64,000 nucleotides of DNA from Xanthocytophaga agilis (GTDB lineage: Bacteria; Bacteroidota; Bacteroidia; Cytophagales; 172606-1): contig NZ_JASJOU010000017.1 of assembly GCF_030068605.1 (NCBI RefSeq), positions 62,001 through 126,000 of the forward strand. Reading direction: 5' to 3'. Every line of letters begins with the position of its first letter. Positions within the stretch are counted from its first letter, which is position 1. Of the stretch, positions 1 to 10,093 are shown piece by piece. The notes beneath the pieces were generated by a model, which was not told the origin of the DNA, ran no database searches, and saw only the letters and a list, made by a program, of their open reading frames with translations. A program made the position numbers and the translations under genes.

Positions 1-459
1 AGTACGGATATTTTGCGCCTGACGGTACATAACCTACTTGACTCCCAGCAAAGACTTATGCGATTTTATCGCAATTACTTTGCATCAGAAGGAAGTCAAA
101 CAGAGCGATCTGCCAAAAATGAGGGGATTAATCCACTGGATGAGAAATTTCTGAACTCAATTAACGAAATGCTGAAATCCAATCTGGATAATCCGGAATT
201 TACTATTGAAGAGCTATCGGATGTATTGAATATGAGTCGTTCGCTGGTATATAAAAAAGTTAAAATGCTCACAGGTCTATCTCCCAACGAATATGTACGT
301 TCCTTTCGGTTGGCAGAAGCAGCACGCCTGTTGAAAAGCAGGCAATACAAGGTGTTTGAGGTAGTTTATATGGTAGGATTTACGGATTTGAAGTATTTCA
401 GACAATGTTTTGCCAAAGAGTTTGGTTGTTCCCCTTCTGAGTTTATCAAACAAGAGTAG
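1..459 (+). CDS. AraC-type DNA-binding C-terminus of a hybrid two-component regulator (5' cut by window edge)
   Basis: The frame is open from base 1, so the N-terminus lies outside the window. The first visible residues (a LTVHNLLDSQQRLMRFY stretch) resemble the end of a receiver domain and its linker in Bacteroidota hybrid two-component systems (HTCC). An AraC-type double helix-turn-helix follows: first helix region around TIEELSDVLNMSRSLVYKKV, second around VYMVGFTDLKYFRQCF, ending at SPSEFIKQE. In HTCC proteins a periplasmic sensor detects an oligosaccharide and this domain activates a nearby utilisation locus. The SusC/SusD/GH30 genes 800 bases downstream on the same strand are the obvious target (inference). 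It could instead be a simple response regulator, because the sensor part cannot be seen. Confidence 0.85.
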   Translation, partial: STDILRLTVHNLLDSQQRLMRFYRNYFASEGSQTERSAKNEGINPLDEKFLNSINEMLKSNLDNPEFTIEELSDVLNMSRSLVYKKVKMLTGLSPNEYVRSFRLAEAARLLKSRQYKVFEVVYMVGFTDLKYFRQCFAKEFGCSPSEFIKQE

Positions 460-1262
460 ATATTTGACTCGCAAATAGTTTTCGTAAGGGAGCTTGCATC
501 TGCTGTAAAAACTATTTCCGTAGTATGTAGTATTCGCTGACCATACTCTGTAAGTCACTCTTGAACCTCATATAGTTCTTCAGTCGTGATCTTATACTCT
601 GTTTCTACAGGGTTATTAAAAGCCAAAAAGCGGATCATTTCTTCAAATCAAATATCCCTTACTGCCAAAACAGATGAAATAAAGCTATTGATGCTTCATG
701 ACTCAAATAGAAAATCCCGGAATTCTAATAAAGAAAAGACAGAGTCTGTTTACCGTTATGCCTGTATCTGTCTGATATTCTATAAAATCTACATTTACTC
801 CGCCTTCTTAAAATCACCTATTTTTCTCCCGATATAGTACAACTGTTGTAATTTTTATCAGATTACCCCAAATCTTACTATAAATCCACATATACCCCCT
901 CTTTTTCGTTAATTATCCCCCTCTGCAACCAATCATTTTCATTGACATTTGAGGTGTTTAAGGGGTGAGGTGGGGTCAGAAGAGGCCAGTTTGTCTTTTT
1001 TGGCACCACCGTTTTTCATCTTCATTGTCAGCAGGTGTTCTTACCTGAAAAACTTAGTATCATCCTTCTTCCAGAATCGGCGAAGCAATGTATAGGCGAT
1101 GACATATGGAATAACAGATAACCTCTTAGAGATAAGAAAGCTGGCTCCTCTGGCTATAACTCAAAAGTTGAAAAACCATACACTATTTTATATAACCCTT
1201 ACAAGATAGCCTTTTTCCTAAGATAGCTATCTGTTTGTTTATTCATCCTAATCAACACATGT
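460..1262. other. 800-base intergenic/regulatory region before the SusC gene
   Basis: No convincing gene. The open frame at 586-837 has no recognisable domain. A G-rich stretch lies near 950-985. I see no clear TAnnTTTG promoter box close to the SusC start. Such long leaders before HTCC-controlled SusC genes usually hold the regulator-binding site; that is expectation, not something read here. Confidence 0.4.
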
Positions 1263-4200
1263 ATGATTTATTATCTACCTAAAAAATTGAAGCAAGTTAC
1301 CCTATTGCTGCTGTTATTAATTCTGTATCTGGGTTCCAATTCAACTTGGGCCCAGTCAGGAAGGCGTATACAGGGTAAAGTAAAAAATACAGAAACAGGA
1401 GAAGAAATTCCTGGCGTATCGGTTATCATTAAAGGTACCACACAGGGTACTACCACCAATGCAACTGGTGACTTTTCCATTGAAGTACCCGGCTCTGATG
1501 TTATTCTTGTTTTTTCCTCGATTGGTTTTACCACAGAAGAAGTAACTGTAGGACAGCAGACAAATCTTTCTGTTAACATGGCCCGTGATCTGCAAACCCT
1601 TTCAGAAGTAGTTGTAGTCGGCTATGGTGAACAAAAGAAAGAAACTCTTACAGGCTCTATCTCACAAATCAAAGGAGAAGATATGATTAAAAGCCCCCAG
1701 CCCAATGTGTCAAACACTCTGGCTGGACGATTTTCGGGTATAGTTGCCAGTAACCGTGGTGGAGAGCCTGGCTATGATGGAAGTAGCTTTACAATCAGGG
1801 GGTTGGCAACAACCGGAAATAACGATGTACTGATAGTTATTGATGGTATTCCCGGACAACTTGGTGGTCTTGAGCGCCTCAACCCCAACGATATCGAAAG
1901 TATATCTATCTTAAAAGATGCATCTGCGGCAGTATACGGCAGTCGTGCTGCTAATGGGGTAATACTGGTTACTACCAAACGCGGAAAATCTGGCAAACCA
2001 ACCATTTCCTATAGTTATAATCAGGGATTCTCCTCTCCCACCCGTCTACCTAAAATGGCAGATGCTGCCACTTATGCTACTATTCAGAACGAAATAGACT
2101 ACTATAATAACAAATCAGGTGGTATGTTTCAGCATTACAGTGAAGAAGAGATTCAAAAATTCCGTGATGGATCAGATCCTATCAATTATCCCAATACAGA
2201 CTGGGCTAAGGAAACACTGAAAAAAGTTTCTTTGCAGAACCAACATAACCTGTCTGTATCCGGTGGACAACAAAATGTGCGGTATTACCTGTCTCTGGGA
2301 AAAATTTATCAGGATGGCATTTATAAAAAAGGAGCTACCAAATACAATCAGTATAACTTCCGGTCAAATATAGATGCGGATATAACAGAAAATTTTAAAG
2401 TATCCTTGTCACTTGCTGGTCGTCAGGAAGATCGTCAATATCCTATCGCCAGTGCAGGTAATATTTTCCGTGCTATTTACAGAGCTTATCCTACTGCTAT
2501 AGCAACTTATCCCAATGGATTACCTTCTACAGGTATAGAGAACAACAATCCGGTTGTTATGGTTACCGATCTTGGTGGTACCAATGTCAATCCGATATAC
2601 GTTTTCAATGGTATTCTTAAAGCCAGTTATACTATACCCAAAGTAAAAGGATTATCAGTAGATGGATTTTATGCTGGAGACAGAACCTGGAACTTCTCCA
2701 AAACATTTAACAAGCCTTATACGCTGTACTCCTATAATAATACTTCCAATACATACCAGCCTACCATTACAGGAGGATCATCGGGAGCAGCTACCTTATC
2801 CCAAAGCCAGGAGAATACAGCCATGTATACTGCCAATTTTAAGGTTAATTTTCAACGACAGTTCGGTAGCCATTCTGTTAATGCATTGGTTGCTTATGAA
2901 CAAAGTAGAATACACAAAGAGACATTTGGTGCCTCACGCCTAAATTATCCAACCGTTCAAACACCAGAATTATCACAGGGTGGATCTGCAGCTACCGACA
3001 GAAACAACTCAGGATCAAGTTATAACTTTGCCAGAAGAAGCTACATTGGTAGAATAGCCTACAACTTCAAAGAAAAATACCTGGCAGAAGTACAGATGCG
3101 TATTGATGGTTCTTCTACCTTCCCCAGAGGTAACCGTTACGGATACTTTCCGGCTATTTCAGCAGGATGGCGTGTTTCAGAAGAAGACTGGTTCAGCGAG
3201 AATGTTTCCTTTATCAATGACTTAAAAATCAGAGCTTCTTATGGACAATTAGGGAATGATAACGTAGATATGTTTCAATACTTCAATAACTATTCTTTTA
3301 ACAGCACCTATGTTATTGGAAGTGATAAACATGCCGGCATTGATCTAACTAAACTTGCCAACGTAGCAATTACCTGGGAGACAGCAAAGAAAACCGACAT
3401 TGGCTTCAATGCTACATTCCTACGCAACTTCACTCTGGAATTTATTTATTTTAAACAAAACCGTTCCAACATTCTGGCTACCCGTAATGCCTCTATACCT
3501 GGTGTAACAGGTATTGTAAATCCTTATGGTGGTTCATTGGTACCTTCTGAGAATATTGGTAAGGTAAATAGTGAAGGGTTTGAAACTACAGTAGGCTATC
3601 AGCACAGAGGCAACTTCTGGTATAGTGTCTCTGCGAATATGGCGCTTGCTAAAAGCGAGATTGTATTCATCGACGAAGCCGGCTCAGTACTGGATTATCA
3701 AAAACAAACAGGACGTCCATTGAACACCTATCTACTCTACAATACAGTGGGTATATTCCGTTCAGAAGCTGACCTGGCAAAATATCCTCACCTTTCCGTT
3801 GCGCAAGTTGGTGACCTGATTATCCAGGACTATAACAATGATGGACAAATCACTGCCGATGATCGTGTTCGTACTAAATATGGAAATATTCCACAGATTA
3901 CTTATGGGTTTAATGCCAATGCAGGCTGGAAGAACTTTGATATATCCCTGCTGTTTTCTGGTCAGGCCAGAGTTAGTCAATATGTATTGCCTGAAGCCGG
4001 AAATGTAGGTAACTTTTATAGCAGTTGGGCCGACAACAGATGGAGTCCTTCCAATCCAAATGGCAGCTATCCCCGGGTAGATACCAGAGCTTCGTCTTCT
4101 GTGAATGGAGGCTTATATGCTAATAACTTCTGGTTGAACAATGCTTCATTTATACGTCTGAAAAACGTTTCCATAGGATATACTCTCCCACAGCCACTGG

Positions 4201-4361
4201 TTGCTAAACTAGGCTTGGGCATGGTTAAAGTATATGCCAATGCATTTAACGTATTCACAGTATCCAAAGTAAAAGATTACGATCCTGAAGGTAGCAGCGA
4301 AAGTGGACAGTTCTATCCTCAACAACGGATTATTAACCTGGGAGTAAATGTTCAGCTTTAA
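1263..4361 (+). CDS. SusC/RagA-family TonB-dependent outer-membrane transporter
   Basis: 1032 residues. A signal peptide (about 1-31, ending near STWAQ) is followed by a carboxypeptidase-regulatory-like domain (about 35-110), the SusC motif LSEVVVVGYG, a plug domain (about 110-240, with VIDGIPG and SILKDASAAVYGSRAANGVI) and a C-terminal 22-strand-type barrel. SusC proteins import oligosaccharides across the outer membrane using TonB energy and pair with a SusD lid, which is the next gene, 66 bases downstream. There is no STN domain, so regulation is probably through the HTCC-like gene upstream rather than through a sigma/anti-sigma pair. The substrate is inferred only from the neighbouring GH30 enzyme. 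Confidence 0.95.
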   Translation: MIYYLPKKLKQVTLLLLLLILYLGSNSTWAQSGRRIQGKVKNTETGEEIPGVSVIIKGTTQGTTTNATGDFSIEVPGSDVILVFSSIGFTTEEVTVGQQTNLSVNMARDLQTLSEVVVVGYGEQKKETLTGSISQIKGEDMIKSPQPNVSNTLAGRFSGIVASNRGGEPGYDGSSFTIRGLATTGNNDVLIVIDGIPGQLGGLERLNPNDIESISILKDASAAVYGSRAANGVILVTTKRGKSGKPTISYSYNQGFSSPTRLPKMADAATYATIQNEIDYYNNKSGGMFQHYSEEEIQKFRDGSDPINYPNTDWAKETLKKVSLQNQHNLSVSGGQQNVRYYLSLGKIYQDGIYKKGATKYNQYNFRSNIDADITENFKVSLSLAGRQEDRQYPIASAGNIFRAIYRAYPTAIATYPNGLPSTGIENNNPVVMVTDLGGTNVNPIYVFNGILKASYTIPKVKGLSVDGFYAGDRTWNFSKTFNKPYTLYSYNNTSNTYQPTITGGSSGAATLSQSQENTAMYTANFKVNFQRQFGSHSVNALVAYEQSRIHKETFGASRLNYPTVQTPELSQGGSAATDRNNSGSSYNFARRSYIGRIAYNFKEKYLAEVQMRIDGSSTFPRGNRYGYFPAISAGWRVSEEDWFSENVSFINDLKIRASYGQLGNDNVDMFQYFNNYSFNSTYVIGSDKHAGIDLTKLANVAITWETAKKTDIGFNATFLRNFTLEFIYFKQNRSNILATRNASIPGVTGIVNPYGGSLVPSENIGKVNSEGFETTVGYQHRGNFWYSVSANMALAKSEIVFIDEAGSVLDYQKQTGRPLNTYLLYNTVGIFRSEADLAKYPHLSVAQVGDLIIQDYNNDGQITADDRVRTKYGNIPQITYGFNANAGWKNFDISLLFSGQARVSQYVLPEAGNVGNFYSSWADNRWSPSNPNGSYPRVDTRASSSVNGGLYANNFWLNNASFIRLKNVSIGYTLPQPLVAKLGLGMVKVYANAFNVFTVSKVKDYDPEGSSESGQFYPQQRIINLGVNVQL

Positions 4362-4427
4362 AAGACTGGACTTTATCTCATCTATTAGCTATTCAAGGAT
4401 CTCTGTTAAAAAATAAACTAGTACTAC

Positions 4428-6116
4428 ATGAAACGCAATATAAAAAACACATACATCTGGCTGACATTGATTGTTTGCATGACTGTATTTCTCAGTAGTT
4501 GTAATGAAGATTTTCTGGATGTGACTACAACAGACAGAATCTCGGATGATGCCATTACCTCTGACTCTTCTTTATTTGAAGACTATGTTATCAACCGCTA
4601 TATGGGAGTTAAACTACAGGATAAGGAAGCAGAAGGTACAAATCCCGGCTTTGGACGTGGTTTCGAATATGCCCTGTGGGGATCAATTACTGATGAGGCT
4701 ATTTATAACAGTGATGACAATACATGGGCTATTCATCGGGGTCTGCTCTCACCAGAAGCAACAGGCATAGCAGGAACTTTATGGTCACGTAGTTATAGAA
4801 GCATCCGTGAATGTAACTATGCACTTCAGATCATAGAAAATGTTCCTATGAGCGCATCCCGCAAACAAATGCTGATTGCTGAATTAAAGTTTATCCGGGC
4901 ATTCCGCTATCATGACCTCATCCGAAATTACGGAACTGTTGTTTTGATGGGAGATAAAGTATATTATCTGAGCGATAATCTTACAGACGAATCTCTTTTT
5001 AAGAGAAGTACCATTGCAGAAGGAATTACGTATGTGGTATCCCAACTGGAAGAGGCAGCAGCAGGTTTGCCAGCGAGTAACACTTCTGCATGGCCATTGG
5101 GTCGTGCTACCAAAGGAGCTGCACTTGCACTCAAATCCCGGTTGTTACTGTATGCGGCAAGTCCCCTTTATGGAGCTTCGTCCTGGGAAACAGCAGCAAA
5201 AGCAGCAAAAGATGTTATGGATCTGGGATCTTACTCACTACATAACAATTACCAGTCACTATTCCTGACTCCATCCAGCAATGAAATTATCTTTGAAAGG
5301 CTATATGTAATTGGAGCACGACATGTTTGTCTTGAAATTTCCAATGGAGCAAACGGTTATGGCGGTTGGGCAGGTAACACACCACTCCAAAACCTGGTTG
5401 ATAGTTATGAAGTAGTAGAAGATGAAAACACTGCGGTTCCTTTTGACTGGAATAATAGTGCACATGCATCCAAGCCTTATACCGATCGTGATCCTCGCTT
5501 TTATGCTACCATCCTGTACAATGGCGCCACCTACCGGGATCGTCAGGTTGAGACCTTTACGCCAGGTGGTCAGGACAGCAAAGATGGGAAAGACAACTGG
5601 AATACATCGAAAACAGGTTATTATTTACGGAAATTTATTGATGAGAAACTGCCTATTAACAATCCTTGGGATGTGGCAGGGACACAACCCTGGATCTATA
5701 TGCGTTATGCAGAGATTCTGTTAAACTATGCAGAAGCACAAAATGAAGCAGCAGGTCCTGATGCCTCTGTATATTCAGCCATCAATCAGATCCGAAGTCG
5801 AGCAGGAATGCCTGACTTGCCTATAGGATTATCACAAAGCGCTATGCGCACAGCTATTCAGAGAGAACGGCAGGTTGAGCTGGCATTTGAAGAACATCGC
5901 TTCTACGATGTGCGCAGATGGAAAATAGCGATGGATACAGAGAACCAGCCAGCTTATGGAATTACTATTACTAAAAATGCAGATGGCACATTTGCCTATA
6001 CACGCAAAGTGGCACTGGATGGTCGTAAGTTTGAAGAGAAGCATTACTGGCTTCCGATCCCTCTTGCAGAAATACAGGCTTCCAACGGCAAGCTACAACA
6101 AAGTCCCAACTACTAA
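4428..6116 (+). CDS. SusD/RagB-family surface glycan-binding lipoprotein
   Basis: 562 residues with a lipoprotein signal ending in LSSC (Cys25). TPR-like helices of the SusD N-terminus follow (for example the RSIRECNYALQIIENV and LIAELKFIRAFRYHDLI regions). The C-terminal SusD signature is present: IYMRYAEILLNYAEAQNEA, then IQRERQVELAFEEHRFYDVRRW, ending in HYWLPIPLAEIQ. SusD proteins sit on the cell surface as a hinged lid over SusC and bind the oligosaccharide to be imported. Directly follows SusC on the same strand and is followed by strong hairpins, so SusC and SusD probably form one transcript. Confidence 0.95.
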   Translation: MKRNIKNTYIWLTLIVCMTVFLSSCNEDFLDVTTTDRISDDAITSDSSLFEDYVINRYMGVKLQDKEAEGTNPGFGRGFEYALWGSITDEAIYNSDDNTWAIHRGLLSPEATGIAGTLWSRSYRSIRECNYALQIIENVPMSASRKQMLIAELKFIRAFRYHDLIRNYGTVVLMGDKVYYLSDNLTDESLFKRSTIAEGITYVVSQLEEAAAGLPASNTSAWPLGRATKGAALALKSRLLLYAASPLYGASSWETAAKAAKDVMDLGSYSLHNNYQSLFLTPSSNEIIFERLYVIGARHVCLEISNGANGYGGWAGNTPLQNLVDSYEVVEDENTAVPFDWNNSAHASKPYTDRDPRFYATILYNGATYRDRQVETFTPGGQDSKDGKDNWNTSKTGYYLRKFIDEKLPINNPWDVAGTQPWIYMRYAEILLNYAEAQNEAAGPDASVYSAINQIRSRAGMPDLPIGLSQSAMRTAIQRERQVELAFEEHRFYDVRRWKIAMDTENQPAYGITITKNADGTFAYTRKVALDGRKFEEKHYWLPIPLAEIQASNGKLQQSPNY

Positions 6117-6125
6117 TTAATATAA

Positions 6126-6240
6126 ACAAGGATGAAGCTCATTTTAAGCCTTCATCCTTGTCTATAGCCTGATAAGGCTTATTTTTTAGTATTCTACCCG
6201 GTCTTTTCAAAATATATTTTCAAAAAGATCGGGTAGAGTA
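6126..6240 (+). terminator. Cluster of hairpins after susD
   Basis: Three inverted repeats follow the SusD stop. A 12-bp perfect stem is at 6126-6137/6150-6161. A short GC stem (AGCC/GGCT, 6166-6179) is followed by a T run at 6182-6188. A long imperfect stem starts at TCTACCCG (6193-6200) and pairs with CGGGTAGA (6230-6237). Together they look like termination or RNA-end signals between SusD and the GH30 gene, which would then have its own promoter or receive read-through. Confidence 0.6.
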
Positions 6241-6368
6241 TTGTTATAGTAGAAGAAACTGTTTACTCACCTTTAGCTTTATAGCTCAAAGAAGCCTCTG
6301 AAAACACTTTTATATCAATCAAACCAATACTAAAATAGCTCTTAACAAGCTTTAAATTAAACCTGGTT

Positions 6369-7955
6369 ATGAATATTTCTTTACTATCTCTGAAAAAGAG
6401 CCTCCAGTGGACCCTCATAAGCTTGTTATCCTTTACTTTACTTCTGGCAAGTTGTTCGATCCACAATCAGAAACAACCGCAAACCTCAAGTATAAAAAAC
6501 TCAGTCATTATCCATCTGGATCAACGGCAGCAATACATTCGTAACTTTGGTGCTTCTGATGCCTGGACATGCCAATTCATTGGCAACTGGCCTCAGGCAA
6601 AAAAAGAACAAGTTGCGGACTGGTTATTTAGTATGGAAAATGATGCCAACGGCAAACCCAAAGGAATTGGTTTAAGCTGCTGGCGATTTAATATTGGAGC
6701 CGGAAGCATGACCCAGAATAATATTTCAGATGAATGGAGACAAACAGAAGGCTTTTTAAAATCAGATATGAGTTATGACTGGTCGAAGCAGTCTGGTCAA
6801 CGTTGGTTTATGCTGGCCGCTAAACAACGGGGCGTAGAACAGTTTATAGGATTTACCAATAGCCCACCTGTTCAGTTAACCAAAAATGGTAAGGCATTTT
6901 CATCCAATGGAGAACAGGCTAATATTGCACCGGAAAACTATATTGCGTTTGCTAAGTTTCTGGCTGATGTATCCCGACAATTTTCCAGTGATGGAGTACC
7001 TTTCACTTATCTGAGTCCATTCAATGAACCCCAATGGGATTGGACAGGTAACGGACAGGAAGGCACGCCTTATACCAATACAGAGATAACAGCTATCACA
7101 AAAATACTTGACTCTGTATTGACAGCACAAAACCTTTCAGTAAAGATCAAACTGGCAGAAGCAGCCAAACTGAATTATCTGTATGAGAAAGCGGATAAAC
7201 CTACACGTGGCGAACAGATTTATACGTTTTTCAATAATCAGTCACCTTTGTATGTAGGTAATCTCTCTCATGTAGACAAAGTTATATCTGGACATAGTTA
7301 CTTTACATCAGCTCCAGCGGAAATCTTAAAAAGTGTACGTCAGAAAGTTGCCACAGCAATTCCAACAGCCAGTGTGCCCCTTGAGTTCTGGCAAAGTGAA
7401 TATTGCTTACTGGGAGATCAGGAAGAAGTAACCCCATCCGGCAAAGATACGGGTATGACACCAGCCTTGTATGTAGCACGTTTGATACATCATGATCTGG
7501 CGATAGCCAATGCTTCGGCCTGGCATTGGTGGCTGGCAGTTACAGCGTATGACTATAAAGACGGACTAATCTATGCCACTAAAAACAAAACAGATGGACA
7601 AGTAGAGGAGACCCGGTTGATGTGGGCAGTAGGCAATTTTAGCCGATTCATTCGTCCAGGCTCACAACGTGTAACTGTCACATCTGATAACCGGGATGTA
7701 AACAATGTAAATGGTGTGATGATTTCTTCTTATGTGTCTGCGGATGAAAAACAACTTATTACTGTCCTGGTCAATAACTCCAATAGTGATGCGAATATTC
7801 TACCTCAAACGGAAGGAGGCAGTGTTCAGAAATGGAAACCTTACCTGACTGGCTCAGGGACAGATGAAACGCTTAAACCTTTGGCTACCATAGCAGCCGG
7901 ACAATCCATTACAATTCCCAAAAAGTCAATTGTGACTCTTATAGGTGATATATAG
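6369..7955 (+). CDS. GH30-family exported glycoside hydrolase (lipoprotein)
   Basis: 528 residues. The lipobox is LLASC (Cys29), so the enzyme is a lipoprotein, probably surface or periplasmic. The catalytic module begins at the NFGASDAW motif typical of GH30 and holds the two expected carboxylates: Glu220 in SPFNEPQWDW (acid/base) and Glu344 in EFWQSEYC (nucleophile). A C-terminal beta-sandwich side domain follows (about 435-528). GH30 includes endo-beta-1,6-galactanases, beta-1,6-glucanases, glucosylceramidases and xylanases. The overall look (FNIGAGS, FSRFIRPGSQRV) is closest in my memory to the beta-1,6-galactanase-like subfamily, but exact specificity is uncertain. It is the only enzyme of this small locus. 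Confidence 0.88.
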   Translation: MNISLLSLKKSLQWTLISLLSFTLLLASCSIHNQKQPQTSSIKNSVIIHLDQRQQYIRNFGASDAWTCQFIGNWPQAKKEQVADWLFSMENDANGKPKGIGLSCWRFNIGAGSMTQNNISDEWRQTEGFLKSDMSYDWSKQSGQRWFMLAAKQRGVEQFIGFTNSPPVQLTKNGKAFSSNGEQANIAPENYIAFAKFLADVSRQFSSDGVPFTYLSPFNEPQWDWTGNGQEGTPYTNTEITAITKILDSVLTAQNLSVKIKLAEAAKLNYLYEKADKPTRGEQIYTFFNNQSPLYVGNLSHVDKVISGHSYFTSAPAEILKSVRQKVATAIPTASVPLEFWQSEYCLLGDQEEVTPSGKDTGMTPALYVARLIHHDLAIANASAWHWWLAVTAYDYKDGLIYATKNKTDGQVEETRLMWAVGNFSRFIRPGSQRVTVTSDNRDVNNVNGVMISSYVSADEKQLITVLVNNSNSDANILPQTEGGSVQKWKPYLTGSGTDETLKPLATIAAGQSITIPKKSIVTLIGDI

Positions 7956-7962
7956 AATGATG

Positions 7963-8030
7963 GTCCAAGCTTTTATTTTTACAAGCCTCTCTTATCGATA
8001 AGAGAGGCTTGTAAAAATAAAAGCTTGGAC
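7963..8030. terminator. Perfect 68-bp palindrome, probable bidirectional hairpin terminator
   Basis: The two 34-base arms are exact reverse complements with the centre between 7996 and 7997 (TATCGATA core) and no loop. Inner stem ACAAGCCTCTCTTA is GC-richer; the outer part is an A/T tract (TTTTATTTTT paired with AAAAATAAAA). It lies 8 bases after the GH30 stop, and the next gene on the other strand ends at 8133, so it sits between convergent genes and could end transcription from both sides. Confidence 0.75.
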
Positions 8031-8132
8031 TCACCTATGTTTAGATCTGAAATATTCCTTAACAATATTTCTCAAATTTACTGTATATATTTCATTCATG
8101 AGAAGTTAGGTAAAGCTAAAAATTCACCTTCT

Positions 8133-8657
8133 TCAATGATCTCCATTATTCCAGAGCTTTTCTACAATCTCTTCCGAAGTGTATTCAAAGTAGTTTCCGC
8201 TCTTATCTTTCTGACGCAGAAATAACTTTTGATTGTAGGTTTTAAAGTTTAGCTTGAGAAGTTTGTCAAAATATCTCCCACTTGCAGTAGTTCGAAAGTA
8301 AAAAGTAGCATTAAAACTGTTTTCCTTCTCATCTGGTAGTTCAAACCTAGTAAGACGTCTGACAATTTCTGTAAGCTCCTTTTTGTTCAGATCATTTATT
8401 CTGCCAGGGTCTGGCAAGCTGATGTCAAATGCCAGATTTTCGGCACCTTCTTCTTCCCACCATTCCCAAAGGTTAAATGATGACATTTCCTTTCCAGTAA
8501 TGAGGTGTAGTTTCGCCTCCAGCTTTTTGTATTCAATTGACTGTTCATCGCCTGTTTTCTCACAATAATCGGCATAATCCAGAATAAGCCTGAGAATATG
8601 TGAATATCGGTCTTCGGCTATGTTAAATTGTGGTTCGATCTCTTTTCGTAATTCCAT
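8133..8657 (-). CDS. Hypothetical 174-aa soluble protein
   Basis: Not recognised. It is a charged, mostly helical protein without signal peptide or membrane segment, starting MELRKEIEPQFNIAEDRYSH. The middle is rich in acidic and aromatic residues (SSFNLWEWWEEEGAEN) and the C-terminal half looks more beta-like (NATFYFRTTASGRYF, KLFLRQKDKSGNYFEYT). It is the most downstream member of a same-strand block that includes a SUKH-domain protein, bactofilin-like proteins and a leucine-rich-repeat protein. Small acidic cytoplasmic proteins in such company are often toxin-immunity proteins, but that is context only. Confidence 0.6.
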   Translation of the reverse strand: MELRKEIEPQFNIAEDRYSHILRLILDYADYCEKTGDEQSIEYKKLEAKLHLITGKEMSSFNLWEWWEEEGAENLAFDISLPDPGRINDLNKKELTEIVRRLTRFELPDEKENSFNATFYFRTTASGRYFDKLLKLNFKTYNQKLFLRQKDKSGNYFEYTSEEIVEKLWNNGDH

Positions 8658-8755
8658 TGGGTGGTTACTTTGATACTGGACACTTATACCAGAGGCAGGA
8701 AAAATTGACGATAATTTGTCAAATCTTTATTCTCCGAAAAAAGCTGTTCACACAG

Positions 8756-10093
8756 TCATTCCGAAAATTCAGCCAGAAGTGCTTTGTAACTGTCTGGTGT
8801 TAAATATTTATTATCGGGTAAGTCTATCTTCTCTCTATAAGAAAGCAAATAAGTATATACTTCCTGTTTTAGCTGCGTCAGGTAAGGGCTATTTGTTGCT
8901 TTTCCCAGCTGGACAATATCCTGTATGGTTTTGAAGCGTACTGCTGAGGGAACTGGAAAACCCAGTCTAATACGAATCTGTTCTATTTGCTTTATCAAAT
9001 GGGTTATATATTCGACTGTGACAAACTTTTGTCCCAATACTTCAAAGACATTTTCTGCGGTACTTTCAAAAACAGGTCTACAAATCTGACTTAAAACAGC
9101 ATCCATCTGACTTATTGCTTCGTCCAGCTCAGCACGGGTTTTCAGTTCTGATGATTGATAACACATACACGAAAACTCTCCACTCGTATACGAAAACTGC
9201 TCCTGTACCAATGGATCAGCAACCTGTATCTTTAGTTTTATTTCAATACGAACGGCATAGCTACACAGTATAACAGGTACAAGTATAATGTGAAGATTAT
9301 TTATTTTTCGCAGAATCACTCCTGGTTGCTTCCAGAAACTCAAATACCCCTCTTCTTTTGCAATATCCTTGTGCTTTCTAATTTTGAGTTTTAAGTCGCT
9401 AAAAGGCTGATTAATCCTGTTAATAATCATTTCCAGACACTCCTCCTTTGCTCCCATCGATTCATTGATTGTCTGGATCTGGCTTATTCCAAAGCCTTCA
9501 TTTATTCCTATATTCATACGAAAATTATCCAGATCTGGCATCTCGCCACAGAATGATTCGATGAGACCCAAACCTACATTTGTGTCTGCAATCCCCTGTT
9601 TATATTCTTTCAAAGTACGAATATCCAGATCAGGGATAGAGGTATCATAACAATCTTGCTCTTCAGGTAATAGATCACCTTTATCAGTAACAATCTTTGA
9701 CCTGCGAACATGCTTATGTCGTATGACTTTGCCTGCATGAATCTTAACAATCATAAAGTCCATTGCGGTATCATTGCCAAATACCAAGAGCATGTCTGCA
9801 TTGGGGAACCAGCTTTCCCATTTACTTCTTGTTTTCGCAGAAAAATGTCCTTCTCCAAGAGACTCATGTAGTGAATGAATAATGTAATCTCCACACAAAA
9901 TGGTAAAACCTTTCCAGAAACCAATCGAAATTCCATGTTCGTTGATTGCTGAATTATACTCAATACCCTGCTCACAAATTCGCTGAGTAGTATAATCCAC
10001 TGGCCAGGAAGCAGGATTAAGTGCTTTGAGAACGCTACTGGCATCAGCAAAGGGCTGTGAGCGAATGATAATTGTGTTAAAATAAGTTGCCAT
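8756..10093 (-). CDS. Hypothetical 445-aa soluble protein
   Basis: Not recognised. Starts MATYFNTIIIRSQPFADASS. No signal peptide; one moderately hydrophobic stretch (NLHIILVPVILCSYAVRIEI, about 285-305) is probably buried strand rather than membrane. The N-terminal third has an alternating strand pattern (GISIGFWKGFTILCGDYIIH, ADMLLVFGNDTAMDFMIVKI). The C-terminal third is helical (YITHLIKQIEQIRIRLGF and the YLTQLKQEVYTYLLSYREKI region). Same strand as and 98 bases upstream of the 174-aa gene. No catalytic motif could be named. Confidence 0.6.
   Translation of the reverse strand: MATYFNTIIIRSQPFADASSVLKALNPASWPVDYTTQRICEQGIEYNSAINEHGISIGFWKGFTILCGDYIIHSLHESLGEGHFSAKTRSKWESWFPNADMLLVFGNDTAMDFMIVKIHAGKVIRHKHVRRSKIVTDKGDLLPEEQDCYDTSIPDLDIRTLKEYKQGIADTNVGLGLIESFCGEMPDLDNFRMNIGINEGFGISQIQTINESMGAKEECLEMIINRINQPFSDLKLKIRKHKDIAKEEGYLSFWKQPGVILRKINNLHIILVPVILCSYAVRIEIKLKIQVADPLVQEQFSYTSGEFSCMCYQSSELKTRAELDEAISQMDAVLSQICRPVFESTAENVFEVLGQKFVTVEYITHLIKQIEQIRIRLGFPVPSAVRFKTIQDIVQLGKATNSPYLTQLKQEVYTYLLSYREKIDLPDNKYLTPDSYKALLAEFSE

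Noticed and set aside
586-837. Open frame of 83 codons before the SusC gene
   Set aside because: No domain or signal, low-complexity composition and no conserved features; treated as noncoding.
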